Part shown: one piece after another, positions 1-8,736 of the stretch
Layout of the letters: each line of letters opens with the position of its first letter
How positions within the stretch are numbered: position 1 is the stretch's first letter
Assembly (NCBI GenBank): GCA_949286415.1
Contig: CASEBV010000010.1
Span: forward strand, 1 to 64,000
Origin: an uncultured Bacteroidales bacterium
GTDB taxonomy: Bacteria > Bacteroidota > Bacteroidia > Bacteroidales > UBA932
Length of the DNA stretch: 64,000 bases
Direction: 5' to 3'
Notes under the pieces: model-generated
Database searches by the model: none
Seen by the model: the letters and a program-made list of their open reading frames with translations, nothing else
Told to the model about the DNA's origin: nothing
Translations under genes and position numbers: made by a program

Positions 1-115
1 CTTTGCTGCTTAGCAAAGACTGTAGTCTGTCTATCTCCTTATGAAGAAGCTCATTTTCCATAAGAAGTTTGTTGTATGCCGCCAACAGTTCTTGGTATGT
101 AGGCTTTCCTCCCAT
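1..115 (-). CDS. Partial gene, N-terminal coiled-coil segment (runs off window)
   Basis: The reading frame opens with ATG at 115 and continues past the window edge, giving 38 visible residues. It begins MGGKPTYQELLAAYNKLL and continues with a Leu/Glu-rich heptad-like stretch, so it looks like a coiled coil. It starts 5 bases after the stop of the ATPase gene, so the two are probably co-transcribed. Short N-terminal leucine-rich coils of this kind occur on several large accessory proteins, for example helicase-primase fusions. With so little visible the function cannot be assigned. An overlapping ATG at 120 opens a different frame that stops soon. Confidence 0.5.
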   Translation of the reverse strand, partial: MGGKPTYQELLAAYNKLLMENELLHKEIDRLQSLLSSK

Positions 116-120
116 ATCAT

Positions 121-1491
121 TCAAAGCAACGGTGTCATATATAAAGGCAGGTACACAATGCCATCTTCTGTTTTCACATCCTTGTCGTGAAGCACGTAGG
201 GCGTGTATAACTGGGAACTATATTTGGCGATGCACTTTCTTAATGAATTTAGCGTGTAACGTTGCCCGGACTTCACCTCTATGGGGGAAATATTATGCCT
301 GCTGGTCGTTACAGGTTTGGCTATCAGAAAATCAATCTCCATGCGGTCATCTGCCGATGTCCGTGAACTGTTGCTGAAGAAATAAAGTTTGTGTCCTGCC
401 GCACGAAGCATCTGCGCTACGATGTTCTCCACCAGCATACCTTCGTTCACTTCCAGCTTGTCAAACATCAGCTTCCGATAAAGGTCTGCACTTACTATTC
501 CCCGCTCGTCGAAAGCATGGCTGATGAGCAGTCCGGTATCGCCCATGTAGCATTTCAGCGTGGTACGCTCTTCATTTAGTTTCAATCCGATGCTCGGCTC
601 CGTTGAGTTATAGCAGCAGTTAATGATTTTAGCGTCACTCAGCCAAAAGAAAGCCTGCGAATAGTCACGCATACGAGCTTCGCTCCGCAAGGCGGACAAG
701 ACAAACTTCTTTTCATGTTTCTGCAATTGACCCGGTATTTCCTCAAAAATAGCGGCAACTTTGGTTTCCTGATTTTCGGCGTATTTGTGAATGTCATTGC
801 GATAAAGAGCCAATATGTCACGCTTCACCTCATCTACCTTTTCAAAATCCCGCGTTTCCACATATTTGGCAACAGCCTGCGGCATACCCCCGACAATCAG
901 GTATTGCCGGAAATAATCCATTGCCCGGCGGTGGAAAGCCTCCATAGGAAGACGTTTGTCAAACCGCATCTGTATGTAAGGCATCAGCATTTCGTCTCCC
1001 ATAGCCCACAAAAATTCCTCAAAATCCATCGGAAACATTTCGATGGCGTGTTCTTCGGAAGGCAGCATGATGTCCTTGACATTCTTCTTGATGGAAATGA
1101 GCGAGCCTGTCTCAATGTAATCATAGCGACGGTCTGCCACCAAATGCTTGATGGCTGCACGGGCACGGGGGCAAAACTGCACTTCATCGAATATGACCAG
1201 GGAACGTGCTTCTTCGTCTTTCGTTTGACGGGGGATGAGCTTTCGCCTGAAGTAAAGCTCCAGATTCATGAAAAGCATGTCGAGGTCGTCCAGATAAAGG
1301 TTGAAAAACTCCATCACTTGCGGATTTACCTTGCTGAAGTCCACCAGAATATAAGACGCATATTCCTTACGTGCAAATTCTTCCATGATATAGCTTTTTC
1401 CTATACGCCTGGCTCCTTCTATCAAAAGAGCCGTATCACCTTTATGGTTCTTCTTCCATTCCAGCAGTTTATCGTATATCTTCCTTCTCAT
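121..1491 (-). CDS. AAA-type ATPase with C-terminal DUF4143-like nuclease-fold domain
   Basis: This 456-residue protein has a Walker A motif GARRIGKS at residues 26-33 and a Walker B motif LVIFDE at 98-103, so it should bind and hydrolyse ATP. The C-terminal part has an acidic MEIDFLI strand followed by PIEVKSG, the D...ExK arrangement of the PD-(D/E)XK-like DUF4143 domain. Proteins of this family are common and variable in Bacteroidetes accessory regions, and their role is unsettled (defence or toxin-antitoxin-like functions have been proposed). A TACTTTTG box lies about 60 bases upstream. It appears full length. The partial gene at 115 follows it directly. Confidence 0.85.
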   Translation of the reverse strand: MRRKIYDKLLEWKKNHKGDTALLIEGARRIGKSYIMEEFARKEYASYILVDFSKVNPQVMEFFNLYLDDLDMLFMNLELYFRRKLIPRQTKDEEARSLVIFDEVQFCPRARAAIKHLVADRRYDYIETGSLISIKKNVKDIMLPSEEHAIEMFPMDFEEFLWAMGDEMLMPYIQMRFDKRLPMEAFHRRAMDYFRQYLIVGGMPQAVAKYVETRDFEKVDEVKRDILALYRNDIHKYAENQETKVAAIFEEIPGQLQKHEKKFVLSALRSEARMRDYSQAFFWLSDAKIINCCYNSTEPSIGLKLNEERTTLKCYMGDTGLLISHAFDERGIVSADLYRKLMFDKLEVNEGMLVENIVAQMLRAAGHKLYFFSNSSRTSADDRMEIDFLIAKPVTTSRHNISPIEVKSGQRYTLNSLRKCIAKYSSQLYTPYVLHDKDVKTEDGIVYLPLYMTPLL

Positions 1492-1553
1492 AATTCACGT
1501 ATTCGTCTTTATTGCATTATTGGCATTTTACATATTCAAGATTATTATGTTTG

Positions 1554-1561
1554 CAAAAGTA
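1554..1561 (-). promoter_or_regulatory. Bacteroidetes -7 box upstream of the ATPase gene
   Basis: On the minus strand this reads TACTTTTG, matching the TAnnTTTG -7 consensus of the Bacteroidetes housekeeping sigma factor. It is about 60 bases upstream of the ATPase start. No clear -33 TTG was settled on. Confidence 0.4.
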
Positions 1562-2191
1562 CACTTTTTCTTGGATTAAAAAGAACTTTAGGATGTTTTT
1601 ATTCCAATCTATCGTTTGGCATTGGTATATCGCCACATTGATAAACGAATACATTGCGCCACTGATTTACATAATCCAAACTCCACCCTTCTAAATCCGC
1701 AGTCCATCGCTGAAACCTCTATTTGATGTTTCGCTGTTGTAAACCAGTAGGACAGCAAAACAGTAAACCAGTAAATCAGTGCATCATAGGAACTATGTTG
1801 TTGCCTCTCTGTATGGAATGGCTTTCTTGATTATCCGTTTCTGTTCATCATCATTTTTGCAAATCATTGGTTCGATGCACTTATGAACAAGCGAGGAAGT
1901 GTTTGCCTAAAATTGCATTTCCCTATTGGTCTAAGGCGGATTTTGGCTGCAAATGGCACAGATTGTCATCGGATTGACGCTATTGTCTGCATTTCGGGAA
2001 AGTGAAAATCCGTTTTTCGTTCCCTGTGTCCTCAAATAAGGTTCGGACTTATAACTGACCTTATTCATAAGAACGAGCAACGGTCGAACATTCCAGAACA
2101 GGAAACTGACATTTCCCCCACGGAAGCATCGTCTACTCGCAGGAAATCAAGGATGTGTTCTCGACAGAGCCACGATAAGCATGCAACATAA
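1562..2191. other. Gene-poor accessory DNA with possible coding remnant
   Basis: No convincing gene is visible. Around 2110-2178 one plus-strand frame ends with a protein-like tail (SIVYSQEIKDVFSTEPR then stop). It is closed upstream by a stop codon, so it may be the last piece of a deleted gene. The rest shows nothing I can name. Confidence 0.3.
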
Positions 2192-2242
2192 GTGACAAAA
2201 TTTTGAAAAATCCATATATATACCCCTTGAAAAAAATGTCAC
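2192..2242. repeat. 51-bp dyad repeat, left copy flanking higBA
   Basis: The segment begins GTGACAAAATTTTGAAAAA and ends TGTCAC, so its ends are inverted repeats (GTGACA/TGTCAC) around an AT-rich centre containing CATATATA. A second copy of the same length and layout lies at 3303-3353, on the other side of the toxin-antitoxin pair. The two are direct copies with roughly 75-80% identity by eye. Confidence 0.6.
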
Positions 2243-2303
2243 ATTGAGTATCAATATGTTAAAATGCACAAAATCAATATGGTAGCATGTTGGCTGTTTT
2301 TTA

Positions 2304-2458
2304 TAGATACAGATAACAGGTATAGATAACAGACAGAGATATGCTTCCATATAAATGACAGGATTTGCCAATTTGATTTTGGAGATTTTCAAAGTCAGGT
2401 TGGCATTTCCATTTAATAGACCTGTTTATATGGACAGGCAGTAGGTATAGATAACAAG
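2304..2458. repeat. Short direct repeats (GTATAGATAACA) upstream of higB
   Basis: Three related 13-15 bp units occur at 2304-2319 (TAGATACAGATAACAG), 2319-2332 (GGTATAGATAACAG) and 2444-2458 (GGTATAGATAACAAG). They sit 90-250 bases upstream of the higB promoter. They could be protein-binding sites for the antitoxin or remnants of iterons; nothing in the sequence decides between these. Confidence 0.4.
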
Positions 2459-2526
2459 TGTTTCTAAAATAATCGGGAGCAGCAATCAAAACATATTCAC
2501 TTTTTTGTGAATTTTAATAAAATGAT

Positions 2527-2534
2527 TATTTTTG
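2527..2534 (+). promoter_or_regulatory. -7 box of the higBA operon
   Basis: TATTTTTG matches TAnnTTTG and lies 16 bases before the higB start codon, so the leader would be very short, as is usual for autoregulated toxin-antitoxin operons. Confidence 0.5.
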
Positions 2535-2550
2535 CGGAAACACTGGGAAA

Positions 2551-2868
2551 ATGGATATACTTTTTGACAAGGATTATCTGAAAGAACTGTATGTCACAGG
2601 AAAAACAAGAGACAGGAAACATAGATACCAACCACAGATAATCAACAAATATGTCCGAGTGATAGATATTATGATGAGTTTACCAGACACATTGTCTTTG
2701 ATGAGGATAAACTCATTGAATTACGAGAAATTAAAAGGAGATAAAATGGGGCTGTCCTCTGTGAGAGTCAATGACCAGTACAGGATAGAATTTGAAGAAT
2801 ATATTGAGGATGGCCATAGCGTAGCAACAATCTGCAATATAACGGAATTGTCAAACCATTATAAATAA
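2551..2868 (+). CDS. higB: HigB-type toxin (RelE/ParE superfamily)
   Basis: This 105-residue basic protein has the RelE/ParE layout. A helical N-terminal half contains the TGKTRDRKHRYQPQIINKYV stretch. It is followed by LKGDKMGLSSVRVNDQYRIEF, in which the family signature 'G..SvRvn.qyRi.F' is visible. HigB toxins are ribosome-dependent mRNA interferases that slow growth when released from their antitoxin. The gene precedes the antitoxin gene by 7 bases, the reversed order typical of higBA. Both lie between two dyad repeats, suggesting a mobile module. Confidence 0.85.
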   Translation: MDILFDKDYLKELYVTGKTRDRKHRYQPQIINKYVRVIDIMMSLPDTLSLMRINSLNYEKLKGDKMGLSSVRVNDQYRIEFEEYIEDGHSVATICNITELSNHYK

Positions 2869-2875
2869 GAAAGAT

Positions 2876-3223
2876 ATGATTACTTCAATTAAAGGGACAG
2901 ACCCGAATATGATAGCAAACAATCTTGAGCCTTTCCGACCGACACATCCCGGGGAAGTGCTGAAAGATGAACTGGAGTATAGAAAAATATCCCAGAGACA
3001 ATTGGCGACAGAAATGGGAATTTCATACACGCTGCTCAATGAGGTACTGAACGGCAAGAGACAGGTGAATACAGAACTTGCATTGCTTGTCGAGGCGGCA
3101 TTGGATATTCCTGCGGAATCACTTTTACAGATGCAGGCAAGATACAATATCCTTGCAGCGAAGCGGAATAAATCGTTTATGGAAAAGTTGCAGAATGTCC
3201 GTAAGATTGTAGCAGCACTTTAA
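2876..3223 (+). CDS. higA: HigA-type antitoxin (XRE helix-turn-helix)
   Basis: The 115-residue product contains RPTHPGEVLKDELEYR at about residues 20-35, the classic HigA start, followed by an XRE helix-turn-helix (SQRQLATEMGISYTLLNEVLNGK, about residues 38-60). It should bind and neutralise HigB and repress the shared promoter. It follows higB with a 7-base gap in the same operon. Length and motifs are as expected for the family. Confidence 0.88.
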   Translation: MITSIKGTDPNMIANNLEPFRPTHPGEVLKDELEYRKISQRQLATEMGISYTLLNEVLNGKRQVNTELALLVEAALDIPAESLLQMQARYNILAAKRNKSFMEKLQNVRKIVAAL

Positions 3224-3302
3224 TTGCCAATTATTTATAGAAAATAAATCTTCCAATTTGATTTCTGACGAGATTGAGTTGGAAGATTTTTCGTTTATTA
3301 GT

Positions 3303-3353
3303 GTGTGACAAATTTTTGAAAATCTCATATATAACCTCTCTGAAATTTTTGTC
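3303..3353. repeat. 51-bp dyad repeat, right copy flanking higBA
   Basis: This is the second copy of the element at 2192. It starts GTGACAAATTTTTGAAAA, has a CATATATAA centre and ends TTTTGTCAC. It begins 80 bases after the higA stop and has the same orientation as the left copy. Confidence 0.6.
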
Positions 3354-3879
3354 ACTTCTATAATGATTTGATTTCTCGTATTATAGATAAGAAAATGTTG
3401 TTCCAGTTAAATGGAAAATTTTAGTTGGATGTCTGACTTAAATATACCGAATTGACATCCAGATAAAACTGGAGACAAAGTTGGAAAGAGCATACCGACA
3501 CTTCTTTAGATATACCTGTGTGGATTACTCCAAAAAAGTTCAGAATGGATTTGGAGACAACACCTTATTAAATATACCCATTCTCATTCCACTTAAATGG
3601 GCAAATGGAGTTGGAAACATACCTTTAACTATACCTGCTCCCAGTTAAGATTCATCACAGGTCAAGCACACACCCATAGTATCTATCCAAAGCACCCCTA
3701 CCCATTCTTAAATGGAAAATAAAATCCACTTCAATCAAGTACATAGGTGGGGTACTCCGATAAGGTACTGGATTAGATACAAGCGGATTAAGACATACTT
3801 ACAGCAATAGACAACAGTTTGCAAACCGTTGAAGAAACGACTGATACTCCGGATATTAGTCAGCACTTATGTTTAACCA
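3354..3879. other. AT-rich gene-less stretch with irregular repeats
   Basis: No gene is visible. The sequence contains loosely repeated elements: 'taaatatacc' occurs with variants four times between about 3430 and 3640, 'ttggagac' or 'ttggaaac' recur, and an inverted repeat GGATGTC...GACATCC spans about 3426-3462. It may be decayed mobile DNA or a regulatory array. Confidence 0.3.
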
Positions 3880-3906
3880 GCCGTTCTTACAAGGAACGGC
3901 ATTTTT
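3880..3906 (+). terminator. Intrinsic terminator-like hairpin
   Basis: GCCGTTC (3880-3886) pairs with GAACGGC (3894-3900) around a 7-base loop and is followed by ATTTTT. It lies well downstream of higA and upstream of tmk and would separate their transcription. Confidence 0.55.
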
Positions 3907-4096
3907 CGTATTTGTGTCTGTGGAATATGCTGTGTTTTCTGCTGGCATAAAATATTTCAATATCTTCACTGGATATTGTGTTTACAAATAGGAGAGATAG
4001 TACATAAAATTAAAGAAAGCGTATTCCAGAACCAGACTGAACTTCAAGAATCGGGGGAATAAATTCAAAAGCCTGGAATTTTCTCCAGGTATTGGT

Positions 4097-4104
4097 TATC
4101 TTTG
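4097..4104 (+). promoter_or_regulatory. -7 box upstream of tmk
   Basis: TATCTTTG matches the Bacteroidetes TAnnTTTG consensus, followed by a likely purine start site about 7 bases on. The leader to the tmk start would be roughly 45 bases. Confidence 0.5.
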
Positions 4105-4156
4105 CAGTCGGCTTGATGACGGTCGTTCGGAAAGCCGGCTGCAATATTAGAGAGTT

Positions 4157-4870
4157 ATGCTGATTGTAATAGAAGGACTGGACGGGTCGGGCAAATCGAC
4201 TCAGGTGAAAAAATTGAGGAGGTATCTCGGAGAGAAAACCGGGAGGCTGGAATATATACATTTCCCGAGATATGACGCTCCGGTCTACGGGGATTTGATC
4301 AGCCGTTTCCTCAGGGGGGAGTTCGGCTCCAATGAGCAGGTCCATCCCCAATTGGTGGCGCTTCTGTTTGCCGAAGACAGGCATGGGGCGGCTCCTCAGA
4401 TGAAAAGCATACTGGATGCAGGCGGAATCGTCCTTCTGGACAGGTATGTATATTCCAATATCGCATACCAGTGCGCGAAACTGGACTCTGAAGCGGAGCA
4501 GGGGCGTCTCAAGGACTGGATCATTGAGACTGAGTACGGGGCTTTCGGCCTTCCTGTCCCTGATCTGAACATATTCCTTGATGTCCCGGTCGGTTTTGTG
4601 GAGCAGAAATTGTCATCGTCCCGCAATGGCAGCGGCAGGGAATATCTCGCAGGAGGCAGTGATATACATGAGGCGGACATTGAGTTCCAGAAAAAGGTCC
4701 GCGGCATATATCTCCGGCAGTGTCAGGATGACCGGAAGTTCCTGAGGATTGACTGTGCCGGCACTGACGGGGGAATGTTGCCTCCGGATGATATTTTCAT
4801 CCGAATCAAGGCAGTCGTAGACAAATTACTTTTAATATATTATCGGGATGTCAGAAAAGAACAGCAATGA
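4157..4870 (+). CDS. tmk: Thymidylate kinase
   Basis: dTMP kinase phosphorylates dTMP to dTDP with ATP in dTTP synthesis. The 237-residue protein has a P-loop GLDGSGKST (residues 7-15), the DRYVYSNIAYQ motif near residue 97 (the DRY/H motif of the family), and a lid region with SSSRNG. It is somewhat longer than the usual 205-215 residues because of extra sequence at the C-terminus. The next gene starts within its last 23 bases, so translation is probably coupled. Confidence 0.93.
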   Translation: MLIVIEGLDGSGKSTQVKKLRRYLGEKTGRLEYIHFPRYDAPVYGDLISRFLRGEFGSNEQVHPQLVALLFAEDRHGAAPQMKSILDAGGIVLLDRYVYSNIAYQCAKLDSEAEQGRLKDWIIETEYGAFGLPVPDLNIFLDVPVGFVEQKLSSSRNGSGREYLAGGSDIHEADIEFQKKVRGIYLRQCQDDRKFLRIDCAGTDGGMLPPDDIFIRIKAVVDKLLLIYYRDVRKEQQ

Positions 4871-6221
4871 CAGTGACGATCTCAAGGACAAGGCAGCATC
4901 AGAAGATGCGGTAGGCCGGGAAGAGATTGATTCTGGTAAAGAGACGGAAACTCGGGCGGCTGCCGGGACAGAATCGGCGGGAAGAAAGAAATTGCCTCAG
5001 CTCCCGCCGAGGGCACGGCGCTTCTGCGCCTTTCTCGTAGGTGTCGTCTTTTTTATGTCGGGGGCTCTGAAGCTTATGGATCCTGTGGGGACGGGGCTCA
5101 TAATGGAGGAATACTTCAAATTCCTCCATGTGGGATTCCTGTCTTTTGCGGCAAAGTCATCAGGCGCTCTTCTGGCTTTCATAGAGACAATGTCTGGCGT
5201 GGCCCTGATTACCGGTGTCTGGCGCCGGTTCACTGCATGTGTGGTCTCTGTCTTCATGGGGCTTTTCACTCTGCTGACATTGTTGCTTCTCATATTCAAT
5301 CCTTCCATGGACTGCGGCTGTTTCGGGGAGGCCGTGCATCTTACCCATGCCCAGTCATTCCTGAAGAATGTCGTCATAGATGTCCTGATTTTTGCCGCAT
5401 TCTGGCCGTTCAAGTCCTTCGGCAGGAACAAGAGACGGAAATATGTCGCATTTTCCCTTGTGTCGGTGGCTGTGGTGGCTCTCATGCTCTATTCTCTCCT
5501 TTATATTCCACTGATTGATTTTACGGACTTCAAGCCCGGCGTAAGGCTTGCGGCGGCAGATGTCCGCAGCCATGGCGGGGGAGACGATGCCTATGAAGCG
5601 GTATTCATCTACGAAAAGGACGGGGAGAGAGAGTCTTTTACTCTGGACAATCTGCCGGACTCCACCTGGACTTATGTCAGCACCGAGACAAGGACCCGCA
5701 ATGCGTCGGCAGATGAACTGATGCCCGCCTTGTCATTTTCAGATGCGGCGGGAGAATATCATGATGAACTTGCTGTGCATAAGGATGTCATGATTGTTTC
5801 CATGTTCCGCCCCTCCGACGCCGATGCCGCCAAGTGGAGCAGGACTGCCTCATTTGTGAATGATGCCCTGGACAATGGTTTCTTCCCGCTTGTGCTTGTG
5901 TCCGGGACTCCCGAATCGGTCAGGGCCGATTTTTCCGAAGCCGGCCTTGACGGGAATATTTCCTCAATCCTTTCCCCGGTCTTGTATTATGCAGACTACA
6001 AGACCCTCATATCACTCAACAGGTCAAACGGCGGAGTGACATATTTCAACCGCGGATATCTGGTCAAGAAATGGTCCTACAGCAGCATGCCAGACAATGC
6101 CGACCTCGCAGAACTGGCTTCCGGCGATGTCACAGAGACTTTTCTTGTCTCGGACACCGCCGGAAGTCTGACTTTCCAGGGATTTCTCCTGTATTCCTTT
6201 GCCGTTATGCTTCTGCTCTGA
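4848..6221 (+). CDS. DoxX/MauE-like membrane protein (BT_3928 family)
   Basis: A hydrophilic, charged cytoplasmic tail of about 55 residues is followed by at least four membrane segments. These include FCAFLVGVVFFMSGALKLMD, typical of DoxX/MauE proteins, and a conserved MDCGCFGEAV loop with a Cys-Gly-Cys motif. The remaining ~220 residues form a probable periplasmic domain, ending in a hydrophobic C-terminal segment. Related Bacteroidetes proteins accompany housekeeping genes and are assumed to act in membrane redox or quinone chemistry, but this is not shown. It overlaps tmk by 23 bases. Confidence 0.75.
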   Translation: MSEKNSNDSDDLKDKAASEDAVGREEIDSGKETETRAAAGTESAGRKKLPQLPPRARRFCAFLVGVVFFMSGALKLMDPVGTGLIMEEYFKFLHVGFLSFAAKSSGALLAFIETMSGVALITGVWRRFTACVVSVFMGLFTLLTLLLLIFNPSMDCGCFGEAVHLTHAQSFLKNVVIDVLIFAAFWPFKSFGRNKRRKYVAFSLVSVAVVALMLYSLLYIPLIDFTDFKPGVRLAAADVRSHGGGDDAYEAVFIYEKDGERESFTLDNLPDSTWTYVSTETRTRNASADELMPALSFSDAAGEYHDELAVHKDVMIVSMFRPSDADAAKWSRTASFVNDALDNGFFPLVLVSGTPESVRADFSEAGLDGNISSILSPVLYYADYKTLISLNRSNGGVTYFNRGYLVKKWSYSSMPDNADLAELASGDVTETFLVSDTAGSLTFQGFLLYSFAVMLLL

Positions 6222-6225
6222 TTCC

Positions 6226-6915
6226 TCAGTCTCTGCGGCCGCCCATCGCAATGGCGATGTAATAAAGCAGAGTCGCCAATGACCCGATGGCTGCAATCAC
6301 GTATGTGTAGGCAGCCCATTTCAATGCGTCTATAGCCATCGGCTGTGTGGTGCTGTCGGTTATGCCGGCATTGCCGAGCCATGACACTGCCCTCATGCTG
6401 GCATTGACTTCCACCGGAAGTGTGATGATGCTGAAAAGAGTTGTCATCGCAAAGAGACCGATGCCTATCCACAGAAGAGTCGGGAATGTATTTACCATTA
6501 TGATGCCGAGCAGCAGAATCCACTGTACGATGTTGGATGCGAAGCTTACGACCGGCACAAGCGCTGAACGCATCTTCAGCGGGGCATATCCCACGGCATG
6601 CTGCACTGCGTGTCCGCACTCGTGTGCTGCGACGGCCGCGGCTGCCACAGACCTGCTGGAATAGACGCCTTCGCTCAGGGCGACGGTCTTTGTCACCGGA
6701 TTGTAATGGTCGGTGAGCATCCCGTTGGTCGGAATGACCTTGACGTCGTAGATGCCGTTGTCATGCAGCATTTTCATCGCCACTTCAGCACCTGACATGC
6801 CGCTTGGCAGCGCTACTTTCGAATATTTCCTGAATCTGCTCTGAAGGGTGCCCTGTATGATCATGCTCAGTACCATCACCCCTATGAAAATAATCCAAAT
6901 GCTTCCGATAGTCAT
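6226..6915 (-). CDS. Membrane zinc metallopeptidase (YugP-like)
   Basis: This 229-residue protein carries the zinc-binding motif HECGH at residues 98-102. The preceding segment contains DHYNP and the alanine-rich helix that precedes the motif in the Zn_peptidase_2 (YugP) family. There is an N-terminal membrane segment (residues 3-22) and two or three further segments after the motif. It is likely an integral membrane peptidase of unknown substrate. It converges with the DoxX-like gene, with only 4 bases between the stops. Confidence 0.88.
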   Translation of the reverse strand: MTIGSIWIIFIGVMVLSMIIQGTLQSRFRKYSKVALPSGMSGAEVAMKMLHDNGIYDVKVIPTNGMLTDHYNPVTKTVALSEGVYSSRSVAAAAVAAHECGHAVQHAVGYAPLKMRSALVPVVSFASNIVQWILLLGIIMVNTFPTLLWIGIGLFAMTTLFSIITLPVEVNASMRAVSWLGNAGITDSTTQPMAIDALKWAAYTYVIAAIGSLATLLYYIAIAMGGRRD

Positions 6916-7075
6916 ATTCCTTTAATTTCTTTTTTGTAATTTCTTTTTGTAAAATAATGCCAGTCTGCCGTTATGGCAGCCGCCGAATCCTTGCAAAAAG
7001 CAAGCCGAAAAAATTTTGTCTGTATATTCAAAAAATTTTGTCATGATTTTCATGCCCACCTCATGATTATTTTGC

Positions 7076-7083
7076 TAATTTTG
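7076..7083 (+). promoter_or_regulatory. -7 box upstream of alr
   Basis: TAATTTTG matches TAnnTTTG and lies 22 bases before the alanine racemase start. Just upstream, AAAAAATTTTGTC occurs twice (about 7008 and 7031), a short direct repeat that might be regulatory. Confidence 0.5.
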
Positions 7084-7105
7084 CGGACTTATTGTCAAAA
7101 GAAAG

Positions 7106-8239
7106 ATGGAAGAGAAAGTGGTTGCAGGAGCAGGCAATGAGGATGATTTCTCAAGGCTGGAAATCAATCTCGGGAACTGCATAAAGAATTACGGATATTT
7201 CAGGTCGCTGCTGAAGCCGTCCACAAAGCTGCTGGTGCTGGTGAAGGCCAATGCATACGGACACGGGGCGGTGGAGTTCGCGTCCATGATGGAGCAGGCC
7301 GGAGCGGATTATCTTGCGGTGGCGTATCCCGTCGAGGGCGTGGAGCTCCGCAAGGCAGGCATCAGGATACCGGTACTTGTCCTGACAGCAGGAACAGACT
7401 TCTTTGATGAAATAATTGAATACGGGCTTGAGCCGGGAATCCCCAACATGTATACACTCAAGGCTCTCTGCAAGGTGCTTGAAGCCAAAGGACTGAAGAA
7501 TTTTCCCGTGCATGTCAAGCTTGACACAGGGATGCACCGCCTCGGCTTCATGACCAGTGAGATAGGGGAGCTGACGGATTTCCTTCGCAGAACCGACACG
7601 GTGAAGGTAAAGTCGGTGTATTCGCATCTCGCAGCCTCGGAGGACCCGTCCCACGACAGTTTTACGGAAAGCCAGGTCGCCATGTTCAGGACCAATGCCG
7701 ACAACATATCCGAAGCTGTCGGCTACCGCCCGATGTACCATATCCTCAATTCCGCCGGAATCGAGCGCTTTCCGCAGTATCAGTTCGATATGGTGAGACT
7801 CGGAATAGGAATCTATGGAATCAGCGCCCTGCCTGAAGTCAGGCTTGCCCCGGTGGCATCATTCAAATGCAAGATATTGCAGATAAAGCATCTGAAGCCT
7901 GAGGACGGAGCCATCGGCTATGGCTGCTGCGGCAGGATTGCGGCAGGCGGTACAGTCATCGCCACCATACCGGTGGGCTATGCGGACGGCATCGACAGGC
8001 ATCTTGGCAACGGCCACTGTTCATTCATGCTGAACGGCCGCAGGGTCCCTACCATAGGAAACATCTGCATGGACATGTGCATGCTGGACATAACCGGCGT
8101 GCCGGCCGAGACCGGAGACACTGTGACAATCTTCGGGGAAGAGCCGACGGCTTCGGAACTTGCCTCGGTCCTGGGCACTATCCCATATGAAATATTCACC
8201 TCCATTCCGCGCAGGATAGAACGGATTATAGTGAAATGA
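7106..8239 (+). CDS. alr: Alanine racemase
   Basis: PLP-dependent racemase that makes D-alanine for peptidoglycan. The KANAYGHGA motif at residues 47-55 holds the PLP lysine (K47). Downstream, PVGYADGIDR and GNICMDMCMLD match conserved active-site regions of the C-terminal beta domain. Its 377 residues are the normal length. The stop overlaps the start of the phosphatase gene (ATGA), so the two are translationally coupled. The N-terminal dozen residues are polar and may be dispensable. Confidence 0.95.
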   Translation: MEEKVVAGAGNEDDFSRLEINLGNCIKNYGYFRSLLKPSTKLLVLVKANAYGHGAVEFASMMEQAGADYLAVAYPVEGVELRKAGIRIPVLVLTAGTDFFDEIIEYGLEPGIPNMYTLKALCKVLEAKGLKNFPVHVKLDTGMHRLGFMTSEIGELTDFLRRTDTVKVKSVYSHLAASEDPSHDSFTESQVAMFRTNADNISEAVGYRPMYHILNSAGIERFPQYQFDMVRLGIGIYGISALPEVRLAPVASFKCKILQIKHLKPEDGAIGYGCCGRIAAGGTVIATIPVGYADGIDRHLGNGHCSFMLNGRRVPTIGNICMDMCMLDITGVPAETGDTVTIFGEEPTASELASVLGTIPYEIFTSIPRRIERIIVK

Positions 8240-8733
8240 CAGCATCGGACAAAAAGCCATACAAGATACTCTTCGTCTGCCTCGGCAATATATGCCGGTC
8301 TCCTGCGGCCCAGGGCGTGCTCCAGTCAATCATAGACAGGGCCGGCAGGGCGGGGGAATTTCTGGTGGATTCGGCGGGCACATATTCGGGACATCAGGGC
8401 GACCTGCCTGACAGAAGAATGCGGGAGGCCGCTTCATGCAGAGGCTATGCCCTGACTCACCGCTCAAGGCCGGTGTCATCCCTTGATTTTCTTGACTTTG
8501 ACCTGATTATAGCTATGGATGACAACAATTACACCGACCTGATGCACCTTGCCCCCTCGGTAGAGTCATCCAGAAAAGTAAAAAGAATGGCCGGATATCT
8601 CACCGGCCACTCCATATCTTATATCCCGGACCCGTATTACATGGGCCGCGACGGCTTTGAACTTGTCCTTGATCTTCTCGAGAATGCCTGCGGCAACCTT
8701 TACCGCTCGCTCCTTTCGGAAGAAGACATGTGA
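8236..8733 (+). CDS. Low-molecular-weight protein tyrosine phosphatase
   Basis: The CX5R phosphatase loop is CLGNICRSP (C15 to R21), and the catalytic acid motif appears as DPYYMG near residue 133. Both are diagnostic for the LMW-PTP fold. The 165-residue length is normal. Family members dephosphorylate tyrosine on polysaccharide-export kinases or act on small substrates; the partner is not evident here. It starts on the ATGA overlap with alr. Confidence 0.92.
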   Translation: MTASDKKPYKILFVCLGNICRSPAAQGVLQSIIDRAGRAGEFLVDSAGTYSGHQGDLPDRRMREAASCRGYALTHRSRPVSSLDFLDFDLIIAMDDNNYTDLMHLAPSVESSRKVKRMAGYLTGHSISYIPDPYYMGRDGFELVLDLLENACGNLYRSLLSEEDM

Positions 8734-8736
8734 GTG

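Noticed and set aside
715..1641. Long plus-strand frame of about 300 codons opposite the ATPase gene
   Set aside because: It is the reverse of a clear ATPase with Walker motifs; its own translation has no family and is a shadow.
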